Shown: positions 1-5,514 of the stretch, one piece after another
How positions within the stretch are numbered: the stretch's first letter is position 1
Layout: every line of letters begins with the position of its first letter
Origin: Bacillota bacterium
GTDB lineage: Bacteria > Bacillota_A > Clostridia > DSM-8532
Direction of reading: 5' to 3'
Assembly (NCBI GenBank): GCA_023424865.1
Contig: JAFADM010000312.1
Location: 1-18,929, forward strand
DNA: 18,929 nucleotides
Made by a program: the position numbers and the translations under genes
The notes under the pieces: model-generated
Databases searched by the model: none
Seen by the model: only the letters and a program-made list of their open reading frames with translations
What the model was told of the DNA's origin: nothing

Positions 1-11
1 GGAGGTAATGC

Positions 12-818
12 ATGATGAACGAACATGAACTGTCTGCAAAAAAGGTTGTTGCCGGATATGATAAAAAAACGGTTATTGATGAAATTGACATAATTCTGCC
101 GAGTAACAAAATCAGTGTGATTATCGGAGGAAACGGCTGCGGTAAATCGACCCTGTTAAAGACCTTTTCAAGACTTATCAGGCCTGACGGCGGCACTATT
201 CTACTGGATGGGAAGGACATCCATAGCTATCCTTCAAAATTACTTGCCAGAACCCTGGGCCTTTTGCCCCAGTCACCCGTGGTTCCAGAGGGAATAACCG
301 TCTTCGATCTGGTGTCAAGAGGCCGATTCCCTTACCGCACGCTTTTAAAGGGAATGAACAAAAGCGACTTTGAAGCGACCGTGGGGGCCCTGGAAACGGT
401 GGGTATTTCAGAGCTTGCCAATAGAAGTGTGGACGAGCTGTCAGGGGGACAGAGGCAGAGGGTTTGGATCGCCCTGGCATTGGCGCAGCAGACGGACATT
501 CTGCTTTTAGACGAGCCCACAACCTATCTGGATATTGCCTATCAGATTGAGATTCTGGATTTGCTGACGGATCTCAACCGTAAGCGGGGAATTACCATTG
601 TGATGGTGCTGCATGATATTAATCTGGCAGCAAGATATGCGGACTATCTGTTTGCTATTCATAAAGGCCGGCTTGTGGTGCAGGGCACCCCTTCGGAGGT
701 CATATCACCCGGCTTGATAAAGGATGTTTTCGACCTTGAGTGCTCGGTTATCAACGACCCGGTCTCAAATTCACCTCTTGTCATTCCCATAGGGAGATAT
801 CACAAATCTGAATTATGA
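12..818 (+). CDS. ABC transporter ATP-binding protein, iron-siderophore/cobalamin (FecE/FhuC) type
   Basis: This is the cytoplasmic ATPase of a binding-protein-dependent importer, probably for ferric siderophore, heme or cobalamin. All nucleotide-binding motifs are present in the 268-residue protein: Walker A GGNGCGKST (39-47), Q-loop Q87, signature LSGGQ (143-147), Walker B ILLLDEP (163-169), D-loop (171-174) and switch His201 in VLHDINLAARYAD. That last string and the length of about 265 residues are typical of the FecE/FhuC/BtuD family. The ribosome binding site GGAGG at 1-5 lies 6 bases before ATG 12; a second ATG follows at 15. The permease and binding protein are presumably upstream, outside the window, so the substrate cannot be told. 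No strong terminator follows, only a 7-bp AT-rich hairpin (818-838) with no T-run. The family call is secure; the substrate is inference. Confidence 0.93.
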   Translation: MMNEHELSAKKVVAGYDKKTVIDEIDIILPSNKISVIIGGNGCGKSTLLKTFSRLIRPDGGTILLDGKDIHSYPSKLLARTLGLLPQSPVVPEGITVFDLVSRGRFPYRTLLKGMNKSDFEATVGALETVGISELANRSVDELSGGQRQRVWIALALAQQTDILLLDEPTTYLDIAYQIEILDLLTDLNRKRGITIVMVLHDINLAARYADYLFAIHKGRLVVQGTPSEVISPGLIKDVFDLECSVINDPVSNSPLVIPIGRYHKSEL

Positions 819-971
819 ATTCATCCGAATAATGAATTGAAGAAACAAAGGGGTTTGTTATTTAAGAGGTCTAATTATCCATATTCCAAATTGAACCATG
901 AAGGTTACAGCTTTTCCTTAATGCTTACCAATGCTATACTGTATAAAGAGCCTATGATTTCGAACAAATGT

Positions 972-1000
972 TTGATTAACGCTACGGCCTCCTTTATAAT
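972..1000 (+). promoter_or_regulatory. Sigma-A-type promoter, likely for pcrA
   Basis: TTGATT (972-977), a 17-base spacer and a perfect TATAAT (995-1000) match the housekeeping promoter well. The predicted start near 1007 leaves a leader of about 120 bases before pcrA. A GC hairpin lies almost at the predicted 5' end (1014-1028). Inference from sequence only. Confidence 0.6.
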
Positions 1001-1013
1001 GTATGTAATATGT

Positions 1014-1037
1014 CCCGGCTCTCCCGGGAGGCTTTTT
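1014..1037 (+). terminator. Possible weak terminator or leader hairpin upstream of pcrA
   Basis: CCCGG (1014-1018) pairs with CCGGG (1024-1028) around a 5-base loop, and T5 follows at 1033-1037. GCCTCC (987-992) can instead pair with GGAGGC (1027-1032), directly before the T-run. Either fold could end transcription coming from the ABC gene. However, it sits just downstream of the predicted pcrA promoter, so it may be only a 5'-end hairpin. Confidence 0.35.
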
Positions 1038-1128
1038 ATCCTGTCTAACGGGAACCCCCGCATCAATGTGTACATAAGCAATGCGGAAAACGGATGAGGG
1101 GGAACACACATAGGCTTTAAAGAAAGGA

Positions 1129-3411
1129 ATGATGACTGGCATGAAGCTTTTGGAGGGTCTTAACCCTGAGCAGAAGGCAGCTGTGCTTCACACGGAGGGG
1201 CCCCTTCTTGTTCTGGCCGGAGCAGGTTCAGGCAAAACAAGGGTGCTGACCCATCGCATAGCCTATATTGTTGAAGAATTGGGCGTGAGGCCCTGGAATA
1301 TACTTGCCATTACCTTTACCAATAAAGCTGCCCGTGAAATGAAAGATAGAATGGAGACCCTTATCGGCCCTACCGCCAACGATATCTGGGTAGGAACGTT
1401 TCACTCGGTTTGTGTGCGCATGCTCCGCCGGGATATTGACAGATTGGGTTATGACAAAAGCTTTGTCATTTATGATGCCGACGATCAGCAAAGCCTTATA
1501 AAGTCCTGCCTTCAGCAGCTTAATATCAATGACAAGAACTTTCCTCCCAAAACCGTTCAGCATGAAATCGGAAGGGCCAAGGACGAGCTTATCGGTCCAA
1601 AGGAATTTAAGCAAATGTACGCCGGGGATTACCGTTTAAGTAAAATTGCTGCGCTTTACGAGCTTTATCAGCAAAAGCTTAAGGCTAATAATGCCCTGGA
1701 TTTTGACGATATTATCCTTTTAACCATCCGTATACTGGCCAATTTTCCGGATGTTCTTTCCTACTACCAGGGCAAGTTCCGTTACCTTCTGGTGGACGAG
1801 TACCAGGACACCAATACGGCCCAGTATACCCTTGTGAGCATGCTGGCCGACAAAAATAAGAACATATGCGTGGTAGGCGACGATGACCAGATGATTTACG
1901 GCTGGCGCGGCGCCAACCTCAGAAACATCCTTGATTTCGAGAAGGATTTCGGACAGTGCCGGGTCATCAAGCTGGAACAGAATTACCGATCCACAAAAAC
2001 CATTCTTGACGCTGCCAATGGCGTTATTAAAAATAACCAGGGCCGCAAAGACAAAAAGCTGTGGACCGAAAATACCTCAGGAACACCTATCCGGCGTTAT
2101 GAGGGCTCCGATGAGCATGACGAGGCCTATTATACGGCTGCCATGATGCGCTCTATGAAGGCGTCGGGCAGAAAATTCGGGGATATGGCCATTCTTTACA
2201 GACTTAACGCTCTGTCCCGCGTATATGAAGATGTACTTATGAAGCAGGGAATACCCTATAAAATCTATGGCGGTCTTAAGTTTTACGCCCGCAAGGAAAT
2301 TAAGGATGTTATTGCGTGGCTGAGGCTTGTTCAGAATGGCAATGACGATGTAAGCCTTTCGCGCATCATCAATGTTCCCAGGCGGGGAATAGGCAAAACC
2401 ACTCTGGATCGGGTGGAGCAGCTGGCTGCCGTAGAAGGGGTTTCCATGTACCGCATTATAAGCGAGGCTCCCCACCATGGTGAGCTGGCCCGGGCAGCCA
2501 AAAACCTGGAGGAATTCTTTAATTTTACGGAATCCATGAAGGAAATGGCGGCCAAAACGGAGCTTGTGGAGTTTATTGACCTCCTTCTGGAAAAAAGCGG
2601 CCTCATTCGTGAGCTGGAAACGGAAGGAACGGACGAAGCCCGTACCCGTATTGAAAACATTAAGGAATTCATTTCCGTGGGCCGGGAGTTTGCGCTTCAA
2701 AACCCGGAATCCTCTTCACTGGAGGATTTTCTGGCCCATATCTCCCTTGTGGCGGATATCGACGATACGGAGGAGGTAGGTGACAGAGTCATTCTTATGA
2801 CCCTTCACAGCGCCAAGGGCCTTGAATTTCCCATTGTGTTTCTTGGAGGGCTGGAGGAAGGCATTTTTCCCAGCTACCGATCCCTTACTGAGGAGGAAAC
2901 CCTTGAAGAGGAGCGGCGGCTTTGCTATGTAGGGATTACCAGAGCCAGAGAAGAGCTTTTCATGACCAATGCCAAATGCCGCATGCTCTTTGGCAGTACT
3001 TCCTACAACCGGGAGTCCCGGTTCATAAGGGAGATACCCGAAAACCTCCTGGCTAATGAAGCCGCAAGGCTGTCAGCTTCGGCGGCTCAAACAAAGAGCT
3101 GGGAACCCAGGGCTTCCGGCGGTGCTCCTGCCAGTGGCGACAAAAAACCGGGAAACACGGCTTCTTTCAACGCAGGCTCCAAGGTATTGGACCTGGATGA
3201 GCTTAAAAGCCGGATAAAAGCCTTTAACCGGATGTCGGAAGACGGCGGCGACAGTGTAACGGTGGGCGATCGGGTGCTTCATAAAAAATTCGGTGAAGGC
3301 ATCGTTAAGGCGAGGGTGCAGGAAAACAGCGATTACAGATTGGATATCCATTTTGACGGATTTGGAATAAAAAGGCTCATGGAAAGCTTTGCAAAGCTTA
3401 AAAAGATTTGA
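1129..3411 (+). CDS. pcrA: ATP-dependent DNA helicase PcrA (UvrD/Rep, superfamily 1A)
   Basis: PcrA is a 3'-5' helicase for repair, rolling-circle replication and removal of proteins from DNA. Residues are numbered from ATG 1129 (760 aa): motif I AGAGSGKT (30-37), Ia around ITFTNKAAREM (61-71), GTFHS (89-93), motif II LVDEYQDT (221-228), motif III VVGDDDQMIYGWRGA (248-262), motif IV LEQNYRST (282-289), motif V TLHSAKGLEF (558-567) and motif VI YVGITRAREE (600-609). A low-complexity linker (about 645-685) leads to a C-terminal Tudor-like domain (about 711-757, GDRVLHKKFGEGIV), which separates PcrA from Rep. The start is uncertain: GAAAGGA (1122-1128) abuts ATG 1129, is 3 bases from ATG 1132 and 12 from ATG 1141. 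Motif III has Met255 where Ser is usual. The HAD gene follows after 13 bases. Confidence 0.97.
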   Translation: MMTGMKLLEGLNPEQKAAVLHTEGPLLVLAGAGSGKTRVLTHRIAYIVEELGVRPWNILAITFTNKAAREMKDRMETLIGPTANDIWVGTFHSVCVRMLRRDIDRLGYDKSFVIYDADDQQSLIKSCLQQLNINDKNFPPKTVQHEIGRAKDELIGPKEFKQMYAGDYRLSKIAALYELYQQKLKANNALDFDDIILLTIRILANFPDVLSYYQGKFRYLLVDEYQDTNTAQYTLVSMLADKNKNICVVGDDDQMIYGWRGANLRNILDFEKDFGQCRVIKLEQNYRSTKTILDAANGVIKNNQGRKDKKLWTENTSGTPIRRYEGSDEHDEAYYTAAMMRSMKASGRKFGDMAILYRLNALSRVYEDVLMKQGIPYKIYGGLKFYARKEIKDVIAWLRLVQNGNDDVSLSRIINVPRRGIGKTTLDRVEQLAAVEGVSMYRIISEAPHHGELARAAKNLEEFFNFTESMKEMAAKTELVEFIDLLLEKSGLIRELETEGTDEARTRIENIKEFISVGREFALQNPESSSLEDFLAHISLVADIDDTEEVGDRVILMTLHSAKGLEFPIVFLGGLEEGIFPSYRSLTEEETLEEERRLCYVGITRAREELFMTNAKCRMLFGSTSYNRESRFIREIPENLLANEAARLSASAAQTKSWEPRASGGAPASGDKKPGNTASFNAGSKVLDLDELKSRIKAFNRMSEDGGDSVTVGDRVLHKKFGEGIVKARVQENSDYRLDIHFDGFGIKRLMESFAKLKKI

Positions 3412-3424
3412 TCGGGGGCAGGAT

Positions 3425-4096
3425 ATGGTAAAAGCATTGGTTCTGGATATGGACGGCGTTATATTTGACAGCGAGCCCCTTCACATGCAGGTCACCTGCC
3501 GTGTGATGAAGGATTTGGCAGGGAGAGAGCCAGAGCCGGACGAGTTTTACGAATTTGTTGGTGTGAGAAACGAAGAAATGTGGGAAGCCTTGGTAGCCAG
3601 GCATAAGCTTGATGTAACGGTAGAGGAGCTTCTCCAAAGGCATAAGGAATACAAAAGCGAATTTTTTGCCCAGGCAAGTCTTGAACCGGTAGAAGGCATA
3701 CCGGAGCTTCTGGCGGAGGCAAAAAAGCGGGGGCTTAAAATTGCCCTGGCTACCAGCTCTCCTCGTTTTCTTGCTGAAATGGTTTTAACCCGGCTGGGTC
3801 TTATACATTATTTTGACTCACTGGTAACAGCTGACGACATTTCTCACAGCAAGCCTGACCCGGAGATTTATATTAAAGCAGCGCAGCGTTTGTCTTTTCC
3901 CCCCTCCTTGTGTGTGGCGGTGGAGGATGCGTCGCTGGGAACACAGGCCGCAAAAGGAGCGGGAATGTTTTGTGTGGGCTTTCGAAACCCTAATTCAGGC
4001 AATCAGGATTTGTCACGAGCGGATTGTGTGGTAAATAAAATAAATGAGATCCGGCCCTGGGAGCCGGAATGGGAAAAAGGAGCGGTAAAGCTGTGA
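3425..4096 (+). CDS. HAD-family hydrolase, subfamily IA, beta-phosphoglucomutase/CbbY-like
   Basis: This is a cytoplasmic Mg2+-dependent phosphatase or phosphomutase of the haloacid dehalogenase superfamily, probably acting on a small sugar phosphate. In the 223-residue protein the four HAD motifs are: I, DMDGVIFDSE, with nucleophile Asp8 and acid/base Asp10; II, ATSS (109-112); III, Lys143 in SKPDPEIY; IV, VEDASLG (166-172) with Glu167 and Asp168. The helical cap domain lies at about 15-85. I chose ATG 3425 over an in-frame ATG at 3389, because 3389 lies inside pcrA, would add 12 residues ahead of the hydrolase fold, and 3425 is preceded by GGGGGCAGGA. Its stop TGA (4094-4096) overlaps the GTG start of the AAA+ gene. 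The CbbY-like reading rests on this neighbour and on family membership. Beta-phosphoglucomutase or a general phosphatase is equally possible. Confidence 0.9.
   Translation: MVKALVLDMDGVIFDSEPLHMQVTCRVMKDLAGREPEPDEFYEFVGVRNEEMWEALVARHKLDVTVEELLQRHKEYKSEFFAQASLEPVEGIPELLAEAKKRGLKIALATSSPRFLAEMVLTRLGLIHYFDSLVTADDISHSKPDPEIYIKAAQRLSFPPSLCVAVEDASLGTQAAKGAGMFCVGFRNPNSGNQDLSRADCVVNKINEIRPWEPEWEKGAVKL
4079..4095 (+). promoter_or_regulatory. Ribosome binding site and coupled GTG start of the AAA+ gene
   Basis: GGAG at 4079-4082, within AAAAAGGAG, is 10 bases upstream of GTG 4093, which overlaps the HAD stop as GTGA. An in-frame ATG at 4069 would place the ribosome binding site inside the coding region, so GTG 4093 is the better start. 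The arrangement implies translational coupling. Confidence 0.65.
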
Positions 4097-5178
4097 ATGA
4101 TGATGGACTGAACAAAAAGAATAATGGTTTTTCGGAGCTTAACACCCTGCTGGATGAAATGGATTCCATCCTCAGGCGCCGTCCCCTTTCCGATGTGTAT
4201 GACGACCTTTACGTAAAGCGGGATCCGGGACTTCCTATAATGCCCAAAGGTGGGCAGGATTATAGTGCTTCTGACGATAAGGTTCAGTTTGATTCCGGAC
4301 TTGGGGATGCACCGAACTTAAATGAGGAAGAGGAGCCGCCCCAAAAGAGCCTGGAAGAGCTTATGGAAGATCTCAATAATCTTGTGGGCCTCGAAAAGGT
4401 GAAGGAGGATGTGAAATCCCTCACCAATATGGTTAAAATTATGAAGATTCGAAAGGAGCGGGGGCTTCCTCAGGTAGACATGTCCCTGCACCTTGTTTTT
4501 ACAGGAAACCCGGGCACGGGAAAAACCACTGTAGCCAGACTGCTTGCAGGTATTTACAGAGAGATTGGCGTTTTAACAAAGGGACATTTGGTCGAGGTGG
4601 ATCGTTCCCGTCTTGTAGCTAAATACGTAGGCCAGACCGCCCCTCAGGTTATGGAGGTTGTCAATGAAGCCCTGGGAGGGGTGCTGTTTATTGATGAGGC
4701 TTACTCATTGGTATCCCGAAGAGGTGAAAACGATTTCGGTTACGAAGCGGTGGACACCCTGTTAAAAGCCATGGAGGATCACCGTGACGATTTAATTGTC
4801 ATTGCGGCAGGCTATCCCGATAAAATGACTGAATTTCTGGACTCCAACCCGGGACTGGAATCCCGCTTCAACAAATACATCGATTTTGTAGACTATACAG
4901 CACAGGAGCTGCTGGCAATTTTTGAGGGTATGTGCCGTAAAAACGGCTATAAGCTGGATGAGGAGGCAAAGGAGAAAATTACTCAGATGCTGGATTTCCT
5001 TTATGAATCCAAAACCGATAATTTTGCCAATGCACGTACCGTGAGAAATCTTTTTGAAAGGCTTCTCACCATTCAGGCCGACCGTCTGGCAGAGCTGTCC
5101 GACGTGAGTGATGAAGATCTGAGCCTTCTTACCACAAAGGATTTGGACGCAGTCAATCTGGCCGATTTTATGCGGTAG
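4093..5178 (+). CDS. AAA+ ATPase of the CbbX/CfxQ-SpoVK family
   Basis: This is a hexameric remodelling ATPase of the family that includes the Rubisco activase CbbX, sporulation protein SpoVK and the ESX-associated EccA. From GTG 4093 (361 aa): an acidic, probably disordered N-terminus (1-85), the family entry motif around LVGLEKVKEDV (97-107), Walker A GNPGTGKT (138-145), pore loop KYVGQTAP (177-184), Walker B VLFIDEA (197-203), a sensor-1 strand IVIAAGY (235-241), an arginine finger region NPGLESRF with Arg258, and a sensor-2 helix ANARTVRNLFE (312-322). The pore-loop aromatic and both arginines suggest an active threading machine. It is translationally coupled to the HAD phosphatase and is the last gene of the pcrA cluster. 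In Bacillus SpoVK is a sporulation protein, and spoIIE follows here, but a different promoter probably drives spoIIE. Target unknown. The family call is firm; the role is inference. Confidence 0.9.
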   Translation: MNDDGLNKKNNGFSELNTLLDEMDSILRRRPLSDVYDDLYVKRDPGLPIMPKGGQDYSASDDKVQFDSGLGDAPNLNEEEEPPQKSLEELMEDLNNLVGLEKVKEDVKSLTNMVKIMKIRKERGLPQVDMSLHLVFTGNPGTGKTTVARLLAGIYREIGVLTKGHLVEVDRSRLVAKYVGQTAPQVMEVVNEALGGVLFIDEAYSLVSRRGENDFGYEAVDTLLKAMEDHRDDLIVIAAGYPDKMTEFLDSNPGLESRFNKYIDFVDYTAQELLAIFEGMCRKNGYKLDEEAKEKITQMLDFLYESKTDNFANARTVRNLFERLLTIQADRLAELSDVSDEDLSLLTTKDLDAVNLADFMR

Positions 5179-5183
5179 AAGGA

Positions 5184-5225
5184 GAGCTGTTCAAAAGAGT
5201 GCAAGGCGAGCTGTTCCTAAGAGTG
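5184..5225 (+). repeat. Tandem degenerate 18-base direct repeat
   Basis: GAGCTGTTCAAAAGAGTG (5184-5201) recurs as GAGCTGTTCCTAAGAGTG (5208-5225), with 16 of 18 positions identical and a 24-base period. It lies directly after the AAA+ stop codon. The period is a multiple of three and the frame stays open to a stop at 5295-5297, but no convincing start precedes it. Confidence 0.7.
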
Positions 5226-5347
5226 GAGTATTGTCCCAATCGATTAAGGGCCATTCATTATAGAGCGAGCCAATGGTTTCTTATCATGCTTTTATAACTA
5301 TTAGCATAAATATTTCCTGTAAGCTTTAAAAAGGATAACAAGGATGT

Positions 5348-5378
5348 ACGCCAACAGTATAGCGCTGTTGGCGTTTTT
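5348..5378 (+). terminator. Intrinsic terminator after the pcrA-HAD-AAA+ cluster
   Basis: A perfect 10-bp stem, ACGCCAACAG (5348-5357) with CTGTTGGCGT (5365-5374), encloses a 7-base loop and runs into a T5 tract (5374-5378). It lies 170 bases after the AAA+ stop and cleanly separates the cluster from spoIIE. Confidence 0.88.
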
Positions 5379-5413
5379 CTGTGTGTAAAAAATATTCCCT
5401 GAAGAGACTAAAA

Positions 5414-5486
5414 GCATGACTCCCCGCATAGGATAAAAGGCCGGGGCCGTCATGCCGGGCTTGTCCATGCCGATTCCCCGGATTTT
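5414..5486 (+). promoter_or_regulatory. spoIIE leader with two mutually exclusive hairpins
   Basis: Hairpin 1 pairs GCATGAC (5414-5420) with GTCATGC (5449-5455) and CCCCG (5422-5426) with CGGGG (5442-5446). Hairpin 2 pairs CCGGGG (5441-5446) with CCCCGG (5476-5481) and is followed by ATTTT. They share 5442-5446, so only one can form at a time. The layout resembles an antiterminator/terminator pair, though the T-run is short. The spoIIE ribosome binding site follows at 5504-5508. Confidence 0.35.
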
Positions 5487-5514
5487 GTACCAAAGAAAAG
5501 AACGGAGGATACAC

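Larger units (their letters stand above)
819..1128. other. 310-base intergenic region between the ABC ATPase gene and pcrA
   Basis: I see no convincing gene here. An open frame beginning with TTG at 837 has no ribosome binding site, resembles nothing I recognise and runs through the apparent promoter. What the stretch does hold is a weak hairpin just after the ABC stop (818-824 with 832-838), a sigma-A-like promoter at 972-1000, and a GC-rich inverted repeat at 1014-1028 followed by a short T-run. Confidence 0.6.
5179..5514. other. 336-base intergenic region between the AAA+ gene and spoIIE
   Basis: No gene is supported. From left to right it holds a degenerate 18-base direct repeat (5184-5225), an AT-rich stretch (about 5285-5340) without a convincing promoter, a strong intrinsic terminator (5348-5378) and a GC-rich leader with two competing hairpins (5414-5481) just before the spoIIE ribosome binding site. 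I found no clear Spo0A box (TGTCGAA) and no good sigma-A pair, so the spoIIE promoter is not located. Confidence 0.6.

Noticed and set aside
837..1097. 86-codon open frame on the plus strand between the ABC gene and pcrA
   Set aside because: It starts with TTG without a ribosome binding site, overlaps the predicted promoter and hairpin, has open frames opposite it on the minus strand, and its protein resembles nothing known.
2077..2700. 207-codon open frame on the minus strand
   Set aside because: It lies entirely opposite pcrA and has no family features.
5230..5238. TTGTCCCAA as a possible Spo0A box upstream of spoIIE
   Set aside because: It departs from TGTCGAA at the core CGAA, and it lies before the terminator at 5348, so it is poorly placed to control spoIIE.
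5344..5388. 14-codon frame (MYANSIALLAFFCV) preceded by AAGG, a possible leader peptide
   Set aside because: The frame lies entirely over the terminator hairpin and T-run, so its sequence is explained by that structure. No downstream gene depends on it in an obvious way.
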